A stretch of 64,000 nt of DNA from contig SAAS01000007.1 in the NCBI GenBank assembly GCA_009929315.1, forward strand, positions 1-64,000, written 5' to 3'. This stretch comes from Clostridia bacterium. GTDB lineage: Bacteria; Bacillota; Clostridia; Oscillospirales; Oscillospiraceae. Shown piece after piece: positions 9,324 to 16,487 of the stretch; within the stretch, counting starts at the first letter, position 1; the number at the start of each line of letters is the position of its first letter. The notes under the pieces are model-generated. The model had not been told where the DNA came from. It made no database searches and saw only the letters and a program-made list of their open reading frames with translations. The translations under genes and the position numbers were made by a program.

Positions 9324-9914
9324 TCAGCCGTTAACTATTTTGATTTCAAAGGAAACTTTCCCGAGCAATTCACCGCATTCCACAGCACCGAAATCCCGTG
9401 AGTCTTTTGCAACTTCTCGATTATCCCCGAGGACAAACACATATCCTTCGGGTATCTTCAGCGGATATTCCGTTCCGCCTTCTCTCGAATGTGTTTCACC
9501 GTAAATGTAGTCCTCGGCTTTGACAACGCCGTTAACTTTGAGTTCTCCTGTTTTATCATCAATGTCAACTGTGTCGCCCGCCACGGCAACCACTCTTTTT
9601 ATTAAAATCTCTTTTTCGTCCGGCAGATTGAAGATTACGATGTCGTTAACATCGTAGGTTTTGTCAAGTCTATAAAACAAAGCGACGCTGTGATTTGTCA
9701 GATTCGGTTTCATGGAGTCGCCCTGAACAATTGCCATTCCGGCAACGACGCTAAAAATTATGAACACGACTACCGCAGTAATAACCAAATCGATGTAGAG
9801 GCGGTGCCTGCTCTTTTTTTTGCGCTCCTGAAGAATTCGCTTCTCAAAAAAGCTTAAAAATTCTTTGTCCTCAGGCAGCTTTATTTCCTTATCGTCTATC
9901 ATAATCGCCAGCAT
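9324..9914 (-). CDS. lepB: signal peptidase I
   Basis: 196 residues. A cytoplasmic N-terminus is followed by one TM (about 42-63) and the catalytic fold with nucleophile Ser67 (QGDSMKP) and general base Lys106 (ILIKRVVAVAGD). Box E is GDNREVAKDSRDFG. It cleaves Sec signal peptides on the outer face of the membrane. Dedicated signal peptidases are common in pilus loci, where they process pilins. The start overlaps the end of the DivIVA-like gene; ATG at 9914 is used here, with an in-frame ATG at 9902 as alternative. Confidence 0.94.
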   Translation of the reverse strand: MLAIMIDDKEIKLPEDKEFLSFFEKRILQERKKKSRHRLYIDLVITAVVVFIIFSVVAGMAIVQGDSMKPNLTNHSVALFYRLDKTYDVNDIVIFNLPDEKEILIKRVVAVAGDTVDIDDKTGELKVNGVVKAEDYIYGETHSREGGTEYPLKIPEGYVFVLGDNREVAKDSRDFGAVECGELLGKVSFEIKIVNG

Positions 9915-10653
9915 ACCCTGTTACCTTCCGAACGAGTCGGTTAGGTCTTTCGTATATTACCGTCCTGACAACTTCATCTTCCTGCTTTGCTTCGGCTTCA
10001 AATTTCACCGCCGGCTTCTCTTCCTCATTCTGCAAGTCATCGAGTTCTGTGAGAATTTCAGCCAAGCTTGAACGAATCTTAACCATAGAGCTGCTGTATT
10101 GCTGTTTTGCTTCGGCAATTTTTGCTATGATTTGTTCTTTCTGCTGCTTCTGAACAAAGCACTCATGTCTTGCGTTTTCAGCCTTTTCATTTGCCCTTGC
10201 AATAATCTCAGAGGCCTTTTGATTCGCTGTTGCGAGAACATCGGAGGCCTTTTGATTCGCTGTTGCCAGAATCTCGGAGGCATCCTCCTCGGCCTTGGAC
10301 AAAATCTCATCAGCTTCCGCTTTTGTTTCCTCAAGCAGCTTTTCTCTTGTTCCCCTGACTGTTTCTGTTGCATGAGTAAGGGCGTTTATTCTCTCGTTGT
10401 ATTCTTCTCTGTGCTTCTGCTCCTCTTCAAGCTGAAATTTCAGAAGCAGCATTTCCTTGTCGGACTGCTCTTTATCATCGTTCAGTCGTTTAAGCTCGGC
10501 CGAGAGGCGTTCCTTCTCATTTTTCAGTTCGGCAATATCTTTCTGATACAGCGAGGAAAGCTCCTGCATAGAAGTATAGACTGATTCCTTGTCAAATCCG
10601 CCGACTGCTTTTTTTAATCTCATGCTTTCGATATAAGTCTCAATGTTGCTCAT
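9889..10653 (-). CDS. DivIVA-like coiled-coil protein
   Basis: 254 residues, almost wholly coiled coil. The N-terminus (VGGFDKESVYTSMQEL) resembles the membrane-binding start of DivIVA/GpsB proteins. The middle holds near-exact ILATANQKAS-type heptad repeats (about residues 130-165). There is no TM or signal peptide. It is probably a cytoplasmic scaffold that gathers at curved or septal membrane. As the first gene of the pilus operon, directly after the riboswitches, it may place pilus assembly at a cell site, which is inference. The start at 10653 is fixed by GAGGAGG six bases upstream; an in-frame ATG at 10668 lacks such a site. Confidence 0.82.
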   Translation of the reverse strand: MSNIETYIESMRLKKAVGGFDKESVYTSMQELSSLYQKDIAELKNEKERLSAELKRLNDDKEQSDKEMLLLKFQLEEEQKHREEYNERINALTHATETVRGTREKLLEETKAEADEILSKAEEDASEILATANQKASDVLATANQKASEIIARANEKAENARHECFVQKQQKEQIIAKIAEAKQQYSSSMVKIRSSLAEILTELDDLQNEEEKPAVKFEAEAKQEDEVVRTVIYERPNRLVRKVTGYAGDYDRR

Positions 10654-10667
10654 CTTGATCCTCCTCA

Positions 10668-10708
10668 AATAAATAATCCAATCGAAAATGCTTCCGCCTG
10701 CGACCGGA
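10668..10708 (-). terminator. expression-platform hairpin of c-di-GMP riboswitch 3
   Basis: TCCGGTCG (3' end of the aptamer) can pair with CGATTGGA, including two G-U pairs, followed by TTATTTATTT, just before the GAGGAGG ribosome site. It is weaker than the two upstream hairpins. Confidence 0.6.
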
Positions 10709-10776
10709 CTACCATGACTTTAAAAAAAGTTTTAGGCTCCTAGCTTTGCGTAGGTATCCTTTCGGATACTTTGCCC
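10698..10776 (-). ncRNA. c-di-GMP class I riboswitch, copy 3 (gene-proximal)
   Basis: Read on the minus strand, it holds the GEMM-I elements in order: GGGCAAAG, a stem closed by a GAAA tetraloop, ACGCAAAGC, CCTAA, ATGGTAG and CCGG. The tetraloop stem is TATC/GGATA here, different from the other two copies but still paired (covariation). It is transcribed last of the three and lies 45 bases from the DivIVA-like start. Confidence 0.85.
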
Positions 10777-10810
10777 AAATATTCAAAATTATATTTGCCA
10801 AATTACATAC

Positions 10811-10848
10811 AAAAAATCCGGTCGTAAATAATAATATTTGCGACCGGA
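10811..10848 (-). terminator. terminator of c-di-GMP riboswitch 2
   Basis: A perfect stem, TCCGGTCG with CGACCGGA, is followed by TTTTTT on the minus strand. The 5' arm is the 3' end of the aptamer, so hairpin and aptamer compete. Confidence 0.8.
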
Positions 10849-10915
10849 CTACCATGACTTAAAGAAGTTTTAGGCCCCTAGTTTTGCGTAGGCGCTCTTT
10901 CGAGCGCTTTGCCAA
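10838..10915 (-). ncRNA. c-di-GMP class I riboswitch, copy 2
   Basis: Same conserved blocks as the other copies: GGCAAAGCGCTC-GAAA-GAGCGC, ACGCAAAAC with one change in the usual AAAGC block, CCTAA, ATGGTAG and CCGG. A flanking P1 can form from AATATTT (5') and AAATATT (3'). The terminator lies immediately 3'. Confidence 0.85.
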
Positions 10916-10946
10916 AATATTCAATTATGTATGACCGTATAGCAAC

Positions 10947-10985
10947 AAAAAAATCCAGCCGTAAATGATAACATTTGCGACCGGA
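10947..10985 (-). terminator. terminator of c-di-GMP riboswitch 1
   Basis: TCCGGTCG pairs with CGGCTGGA (two G-U pairs), followed by seven T on the minus strand. The 5' arm is shared with the aptamer 3' end. Confidence 0.75.
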
Positions 10986-11052
10986 CTACCATGACTTAAA
11001 AAAGTTTTAGGTTCCTAGCTTTGCGTAGGCGCTCTTTCGAGCGCTTTGCCCT
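10975..11052 (-). ncRNA. c-di-GMP class I riboswitch, copy 1 (promoter-proximal)
   Basis: GEMM-I blocks in order on the minus strand: GGGCAAAG, CGCTC-GAAA-GAGCG, ACGCAAAGC, CCTAA, ATGGTAG, CCGG. It is the first aptamer met by RNA polymerase, about 60 bases after the predicted transcription start. Confidence 0.87.
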
Positions 11053-11120
11053 AAGCAGCGATACAACAGTGGCTCAGTAAAAAACAAGACCACTGAACAA
11101 TCACATATTCTGTTGCTCTG

Positions 11121-11149
11121 ATTATATTTTCTGTTTTTCTGTTTGTCAA
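11121..11149 (-). promoter_or_regulatory. sigma-A promoter of the pilus operon
   Basis: Perfect TTGACA (11144-11149) and TATAAT (11121-11126) on the minus strand are spaced exactly 17 bases apart. The transcript would start near 11114 and run through the three riboswitches before the first gene. Confidence 0.85.
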
Positions 11150-11442
11150 GCGTGCATTTTTTCAAAAATTATTATGTAAATCTTGTTAAAATTTGGCGCG
11201 GAAATATGATTGTGCAATATAACCATACTTAGCCTCATTATTGGTATTGTTTAGTTTATATTGCCATTTTTGTTTAATATTATTAATTATTTGTTGTGAT
11301 AATTCATTTAACATTAGGTTAATAATTGTTTATATTGCTGATTAATTTTTAACGATAAATTTGTTGACTCCTTGACATTTTTCAAGGTTTTGCAGCGTCC
11401 GTAAGAGTAAACAGTCATTCATTCTTGTCGCTGAAATTTTGC
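11150..11442. other. AT-rich intergenic stretch
   Basis: About 290 bases between the divergent pilus and marR promoters, very AT-rich, with no open frame or recognised RNA. It may hold binding sites for regulators, but I see no clear repeats. Confidence 0.5.
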
Positions 11443-11487
11443 TTGACAATTACGAAGGTACCTGTATAATAATTATTAAGGTACCTT
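11443..11487 (+). promoter_or_regulatory. marR promoter with two palindromic operators
   Basis: TTGACA (11443-11448) and TATAAT (11465-11470) are spaced 16 bases apart. An AAGGTACCT palindrome lies in the spacer (11455-11463), and a second copy, AAGGTACCTT (11478-11487), lies just after the -10. Paired sites bracketing the -10 suggest direct repression, most simply by the MarR protein itself. Confidence 0.7.
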
Positions 11488-11528
11488 TGTATCTATATTA
11501 AACGTCAAATAAGATTGGAATATACGCA

Positions 11529-12125
11529 ATGAAAAAGAAAAGCTCTGAACTGATCGAGGAATTTTCCGAAACAGCAAAGCTTCTGTCGAAATATCAGCTG
11601 TGGTATTACCGCAAGTTCGGTCCTTCAGGCGATCCCCACAGAGGACAGGGGCGAGTTCTGAAAATATTAAAACTTCAACCTGAAATCAGCCAAAAGGAGC
11701 TTGGCTACCTTTTGGATATGCGCAACCAGTCTCTGGGTGAGCTCCTCGCAAAACTTGAAAAAAGCGGAGCGATTACTCGCGAGCCCTCTGAGGAGGATCG
11801 CCGCACCATGAATATTAAGCTTACTGCCTCAGGAGCGGAGCTTGTAAACTCCGGCGGAGAAAAAAGGGACGATGCGGGTGAAATATTCGAGTGTCTCAGC
11901 ATCGAGGACAGAGAAAAACTGCGAGAAATTCTTGCCGCTTTGTCCTTAGCGCTCAAAAACATCATGGGTTACAGCGATTCCTCAACGTCCGAATCGAAAA
12001 GCGAACGTCATTGTAAAACTAAAGAAAGCTCGGAGAATAATATATCTTCTCGAGACTCAAGCCATAAAGAAAGCAAGGAAAAGGGTTCACGCCATATAAG
12101 CAGAAAGGAAACGCCGTCAGAATGA
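11529..12125 (+). CDS. MarR-family transcriptional regulator
   Basis: 198 residues. The winged helix-turn-helix of the MarR family covers about residues 15-140 (GQGRVLKILKLQPEISQKEL, LGELLAKLEKSGAITREPSE, DRRTMNIKLTASGAEL). The DRR wing motif is intact. A tail of about 50 residues, very rich in Ser, Lys and Glu, follows and is absent from typical MarR proteins. It probably represses its own promoter through the two AAGGTACCT sites. It overlaps the next gene by 4 bases. Efflux genes begin 600 bases downstream, a common MarR target, though a hairpin and a new promoter intervene. Confidence 0.9.
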   Translation: MKKKSSELIEEFSETAKLLSKYQLWYYRKFGPSGDPHRGQGRVLKILKLQPEISQKELGYLLDMRNQSLGELLAKLEKSGAITREPSEEDRRTMNIKLTASGAELVNSGGEKRDDAGEIFECLSIEDREKLREILAALSLALKNIMGYSDSSTSESKSERHCKTKESSENNISSRDSSHKESKEKGSRHISRKETPSE

Positions 12126-12496
12126 AAGAAACCTCTGAAATTTGCAAGGCTTTTGTGCCGCCGGAAATAATAAAACACCTTTGGACAATAACGGAACTTT
12201 ACGACGAGGACAGGTATGTCTTTGTTTTGTCCTCAAGGCGGCTGGGCGACTCTATGGTCCAAGATATAAAAATTATAGTCGGCGACCGTTCTTATCTTCA
12301 CTCGGTATATGGTTTTAAACCTGTCGATTTTACGATTAAAGTCAGCTCCAAGGACAAGAATTATCGCATGACGCTGATTCCGTCGTCAAAGGCTGAATAC
12401 GAGATAGAAAAATGGAGGCGCAGAAACCTATATAACAATTTTCTTAAAAAACTGAGCTCCTCCCCTGAGCATTTTCGTGTTCGCCGTGCCTGGTAG
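12122..12496 (+). CDS. small conserved-looking protein of unknown function
   Basis: 124 residues, no signal peptide or TM. I do not recognise the family. The sequence is a mix of beta-strand-like stretches (YVFVLSSRRL, IKIIVGDRSYL, FTIKVSSK) and a basic C-terminal helix (EIEKWRRRNLYNNFLKKL). The ATG overlaps the marR stop (ATGA), so the two are translated from one message. It may be a partner or co-regulated target of the MarR protein; nothing in the sequence decides this. Confidence 0.75.
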   Translation: MKETSEICKAFVPPEIIKHLWTITELYDEDRYVFVLSSRRLGDSMVQDIKIIVGDRSYLHSVYGFKPVDFTIKVSSKDKNYRMTLIPSSKAEYEIEKWRRRNLYNNFLKKLSSSPEHFRVRRAW

Positions 12497-12536
12497 TAAG
12501 CAAAGGATTCTCTCGGCTTCGGCATACGCCAAAAAT

Positions 12537-12589
12537 AAGCAAAGCAGGTCATAATCATGCTTACCCGATGATTATGACCTGCTTTGCTT
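12537..12589. terminator. 21-bp perfect inverted repeat, probable terminator
   Basis: A stem of 21 perfect pairs (AAGCAAAGCAGGTCATAATCA and its complement) encloses an 11-base loop. It follows the marR operon by 40 bases. The downstream T-run is weak (TACTCTTTTG), so termination is likely but not certain. Confidence 0.6.
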
Positions 12590-12626
12590 ACTCTTTTGAC
12601 AAGCTTAAATCACTGCGCCGCACTTG

Positions 12627-12654
12627 TTGCATTTAGAGTAATTTAAAGTATAAT
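12627..12654 (+). promoter_or_regulatory. possible promoter of the efflux operon
   Basis: TTGCAT (12627-12632) and TATAAT (12649-12654), 16-base spacing, within a run of TTTAAAGTATAATTAAAGTA; 77 bases before the adaptor start. Confidence 0.5.
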
Positions 12655-12730
12655 TAAAGTATGTAGCTTAAAGTCTAGGTTTAGTAAATATAGTAAATTA
12701 CTAATTCAACCTTACGGGAGAAGTGTAAGC

Positions 12731-14545
12731 ATGAAGCTAATGAGCAGCAATCTCAAGCAATCACGCATAGGCAAGCTTTTCAGCAAAATTTGGCCGTTCA
12801 AAAAAGCAGCGCCCGGTGAAGGCTCGGACGCAAGTCCTGTTTTTGCGGCAGACCCCAAAAAGAAGAAACGGAAAAAACTGATAATCATTGCCTCCTTTTG
12901 CGCAGTTGTTGTTATCGGTGCAATAATCGGTATAAAGACACTAGGCGCATCAAAAGGTTCGGTAAGCGCCGACGTTACATATACCACATCCACGGTCGAA
13001 AAGAGAGATATTTCCGTCACTTTGAGCGGAAGCGGAACTCTTGAGCCCGCGGATTCTTATGATGTAACCTCCCTCGCCTCCGGTGAAATCCTCAGCGCGG
13101 ACTTTGAGGAGGGCGACGTTGTCGAGAAGGGCGATGTGCTGTATCAGATTGACACATCGGATGCCGAAACCAGCATTAAAAGTGCTGAGCTGAGTCTTGA
13201 AAAGAGCCAGCTCAGCTATGACAATCTGCTGACGACTCTGGAGAACCTGAATGTAAAAGCTCCCGTCGCCGGAACGATTACCGAACTCAATGTTGAGGTC
13301 GGCGACACGGTATCGAACAATCAGGCCATCGGTACAATTCGCGACAGCTCAACCATGAGCCTTACCGTACCGTTTAACTCCGCCGATGTCGATTCCTTTT
13401 ATATCGGCCAGACGGCTTCTGTTACACTTGACAGCACCTTTGAAACCTTGAGCGGCTCCGTCACCAAAATCAGCAATACGGAACAGGTTTTAACGGGTAA
13501 TATGCTTGTAAAATACGTTACCATCGAGGTGAAAAACCCAGGTGGCATAACCGATTCAACTGTTGCAACAGCCACAGTCGGCGACGTTGCCTGCAACGAC
13601 AGCGCAAGCTTTTCCTATAAAAATAAGCAATCCATAACGGCCAAGACCTCCGGTACGGTTACCTCAATCCTTGTTGACGAAGGCAATTATGTGAGTAAAA
13701 ACACCGTTATCGTGAAGCTTGAGAGCAGCGATATTGCACAGAATGTGAAGAGCTCGCAGCTGTCCCTTGAGGACGCCGAGAACAATCTTGAAAACAAACA
13801 GGAGGCTTTGGAGGACTACACCTTCGAGTCCCCGATTGCCGGCACAATAATTACAAAGTCCTACAAGGCGGGTGACAACCTTAGCTCAAGCAGCGGCGGC
13901 AGCGCCACGCTTTGCACAATTTATGACCTTTCCTATCTAACAATGGAGCTGAGTGTTGACGAGCTTGACATAAGCTCTGTTTCGGTCGGGCAGGAGGTCA
14001 CCATAACCGCCGACGCCGTTGAGGGCAAAACTTACACCGGCGAAGTCACAAAGGTTAACATCAGCGGAACAACCTCAAACGGCGTTACAGCCTATCCCGT
14101 AACGGTGAAAATTGCGGAAACCGACGGGCTGCTGCCGGGTATGAACGTCGATGCCGAAATCGTCGTTTCGTCCGTAACAAGCGTTCTTGCCGTACCTGTG
14201 GACGCCGTTGTACGCGGAAACATGGTTCTGGTTAAGACCGATAGTTCAGGCTCTTCCAAAAGTACAGACGGCCAAACCCTAACGGTTGGCAGCAACGGAT
14301 TACCTGACGGCTACGAATATGTCGAGGTTACACTTGGCGTTAATAACGACGAGTACATCGAGATATCGAGCGGGCTTTCCGAGGGCGATACCATAGCCGT
14401 GGCCACCGTCAACACAGACACCGGCGAAACAACGGCAACCGCAGGACTTGGCGGGCTAACCGGCGGTGGCGGCGGCGGAGAAATGCCCTCCGGCGGTGGC
14501 GGTCAGATGCCCTCCGGCGGTGGTGGCGCGCCGATGGGAGGCTGA
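12731..14545 (+). CDS. MacA/YknX-type efflux adaptor (membrane fusion protein)
   Basis: 604 residues. A basic cytoplasmic extension of about 48 residues is followed by a single TM (about 50-71). The HlyD/RND-adaptor body has lipoyl half-motifs (NVKAPVAGTITELNVEVGD and FESPIAGTIITKSYKAGD), a coiled-coil hairpin and beta-barrel domains. The apparent duplication of the lipoyl/hairpin unit makes it longer than usual. The C-terminus is a glycine-rich tail with repeated MPSGGGG units. It links the ABC pump MacB/YknYZ to extracellular space. GGGAG lies ten bases before the ATG. The next gene starts 5 bases downstream. Confidence 0.9.
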   Translation: MKLMSSNLKQSRIGKLFSKIWPFKKAAPGEGSDASPVFAADPKKKKRKKLIIIASFCAVVVIGAIIGIKTLGASKGSVSADVTYTTSTVEKRDISVTLSGSGTLEPADSYDVTSLASGEILSADFEEGDVVEKGDVLYQIDTSDAETSIKSAELSLEKSQLSYDNLLTTLENLNVKAPVAGTITELNVEVGDTVSNNQAIGTIRDSSTMSLTVPFNSADVDSFYIGQTASVTLDSTFETLSGSVTKISNTEQVLTGNMLVKYVTIEVKNPGGITDSTVATATVGDVACNDSASFSYKNKQSITAKTSGTVTSILVDEGNYVSKNTVIVKLESSDIAQNVKSSQLSLEDAENNLENKQEALEDYTFESPIAGTIITKSYKAGDNLSSSSGGSATLCTIYDLSYLTMELSVDELDISSVSVGQEVTITADAVEGKTYTGEVTKVNISGTTSNGVTAYPVTVKIAETDGLLPGMNVDAEIVVSSVTSVLAVPVDAVVRGNMVLVKTDSSGSSKSTDGQTLTVGSNGLPDGYEYVEVTLGVNNDEYIEISSGLSEGDTIAVATVNTDTGETTATAGLGGLTGGGGGGEMPSGGGGQMPSGGGGAPMGG

Positions 14546-14550
14546 TCCCA

Positions 14551-15282
14551 ATGGCTCCTCTGATAGAGTTCAAAGACGTTTATAAAATTTATTATATGGG
14601 CGACAACGTCGTCCGTGCCGTGGACGGAATTTCCCTTACAATTGAAAAAGGCGAATTTGTCGCAATAGTCGGGCAATCCGGATCCGGAAAATCCACCTGC
14701 ATGAATATAATCGGCTGTCTTGATGTTCCCACGCAGGGTCAGTACCTCCTTGGCGGCAAAGATGTCGGTCGTCTTAACGACAACAAGCTTGCGGAAATCC
14801 GCAACAAAATGCTGGGCTTTATATTTCAGCAATATAACCTTCTGCCTAAACTTACCGTGCTTGAAAATGTCGAAGTATCCATGCTTTATGCCGGTGTACC
14901 CAAGGCGCTGCGGATTGAACGCGCCAAAAAGGCTCTTGAGCGAGTTTCCCTGACCGACAAGCTGGGCAATACGCCGTCCCAACTCTCCGGCGGTCAGCAG
15001 CAGCGCGTTTCCATCGCAAGGGCGCTTGCAGGAAACCCTTCCGTTATTCTGGCCGACGAACCGACAGGCGCCCTGGACTCAAAAACCGGACGTGACGTTC
15101 TGGCTCTTTTGCAGGAGCTCCACCGCGAGGGAAACACAATAGTCCTGATAACCCACGACAATTCGATTGCCAACACCGCCCCTCGGATAATCCGCCTTAC
15201 GGATGGAAAAGTTGTTTACGACGGTCCGAGCGGCATTAAGGGCTCGCTTGTTCAGACGCGAGAAGAGGAGGCCGAAGCATAA
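14551..15282 (+). CDS. MacB/YknY-type ABC transporter ATPase
   Basis: 243 residues, the LolD/MacB ATPase family. Walker A GQSGSGKST (about 38-46), Q-loop FQQYNLLPKL, signature LSGGQQQRV, Walker B VILADEPTGAL and H-loop THD are all intact. It energises the permease encoded immediately downstream; the stop and the permease ATG overlap by one base. With the adaptor it forms a tripartite-like exporter of peptides, toxins or antimicrobial compounds. The substrate is not shown by the sequence. Confidence 0.95.
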   Translation: MAPLIEFKDVYKIYYMGDNVVRAVDGISLTIEKGEFVAIVGQSGSGKSTCMNIIGCLDVPTQGQYLLGGKDVGRLNDNKLAEIRNKMLGFIFQQYNLLPKLTVLENVEVSMLYAGVPKALRIERAKKALERVSLTDKLGNTPSQLSGGQQQRVSIARALAGNPSVILADEPTGALDSKTGRDVLALLQELHREGNTIVLITHDNSIANTAPRIIRLTDGKVVYDGPSGIKGSLVQTREEEAEA

Positions 15283-16475
15283 TGAATTTTCTTCAGTCCT
15301 TTAAACTCGCCATCCAGAGCATAATGAAAAGCAAGGTTCGCGCCTTCCTGACTATGCTGGGTATCATCATCGGTGTCGGCGCGGTCACAGTAATCGTCGG
15401 CATGGGCAATGGTATGGAAAACTACATTTCCTCAAGCTTCGAGAGCATGGGCACTAACCTTATTACCGTAAGTATTCAAGGCCGAGGCACCTCGCGTTCT
15501 GTTGATGTCGACGATATGTATGCTCTGGTTTCGGAAAATCCGGATGTGCTCTCCTATGTTTCGCCGACAGTATCGGTCAGCGGTACTGTTAAGATAGACA
15601 GCGAAGAACCCGATTCTACAACCGTAACAGGAGTCGGCGAGGATTACTGCGCCATTAAAAGATACAGCATTGCCGAGGGCAGGTTTTTGCAATATGTCGA
15701 TATATTGCGCCGTCAGAAGGTTTGCGTGGTCGGAAGCTATCTCGCCGCAACCTATTATGACAACAACGCCATCGGCAAAACTCTTAAGGTTAACGGCAAC
15801 ACCTTCACGATTGTCGGAGTGCTTAACGCCGAAGCCGACAGCGAAGAGGCAAGCACCGATGACGCCATTTACATTCCTTATACAAACGCCGCTAAAATGA
15901 GTTGGACCGGCGCTATCTCGAGTTACTCCTTCAGCGGCGCAACGGAGGACAGCATTGACAAAGGTGTTACGCTTATTGAGGACGCCCTTTACAAGGTGTA
16001 TGCAAGCGAAGACTACTATACCGTAATCAGCATGACCGAGATGCTGGACAGCATGACTGCGATTATTGACGTTGTTGTTATGGTTCTTGGTGCGATTGCC
16101 GCAATTTCTCTCGTTGTCGGCGGTATCGGTATTATGAACATCATGCTCGTCTCCGTAACCGAGCGCACACGCGAAATCGGTATCAGAAAATCCCTCGGCG
16201 CAAAGCAGCGCGATATAATGCAGCAATTTGTTATTGAAGCCGCGACTACTAGCGCGCTTGGCGGCGTTATCGGAATCGGGGTCGGCTATTTGCTCTCCTC
16301 AATCGCCTCAAGTATCATTGTGACCCTTATGGACACGGAAATAACCGTTACTCCTTCGACCACAGCCGTAATCGGAGCATTCTCCGTCTCTGTCGCCATC
16401 GGAATAATATTCGGCTATCTTCCGGCAAAAAAAGCCGCTAAACTCAACCCCATCGACGCACTGCGTTATGATTAA
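15282..16475 (+). CDS. MacB/YknZ-type ABC transporter permease
   Basis: 397 residues. The topology is that of MacB: TM1 (about 20-42, LTMLGIIIGVGAVTVIVGMG), a large extracellular MacB_PCD domain (about 45-265) and an FtsX domain with three TMs (about 270-390) containing the signature VTERTREIGIRKSLGA. It completes the efflux set. The SLH gene follows after 12 bases and could be co-transcribed. Confidence 0.95.
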   Translation: MNFLQSFKLAIQSIMKSKVRAFLTMLGIIIGVGAVTVIVGMGNGMENYISSSFESMGTNLITVSIQGRGTSRSVDVDDMYALVSENPDVLSYVSPTVSVSGTVKIDSEEPDSTTVTGVGEDYCAIKRYSIAEGRFLQYVDILRRQKVCVVGSYLAATYYDNNAIGKTLKVNGNTFTIVGVLNAEADSEEASTDDAIYIPYTNAAKMSWTGAISSYSFSGATEDSIDKGVTLIEDALYKVYASEDYYTVISMTEMLDSMTAIIDVVVMVLGAIAAISLVVGGIGIMNIMLVSVTERTREIGIRKSLGAKQRDIMQQFVIEAATTSALGGVIGIGVGYLLSSIASSIIVTLMDTEITVTPSTTAVIGAFSVSVAIGIIFGYLPAKKAAKLNPIDALRYD

Positions 16476-16487
16476 CGGGAGGACAAT

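Noticed and set aside
10698..11052. Three regularly spaced repeats resembling a small CRISPR or transposon repeat set
   Set aside because: The repeat unit is about 78 bases, holds the ordered GEMM-I blocks with covarying stems, and lies between a promoter and a start codon; riboswitches explain it fully.
15432..16226. 264-codon frame opposite the MacB permease
   Set aside because: It lies wholly antisense to a clear MacB gene, with His/Asn/Cys-rich composition typical of shadow frames.
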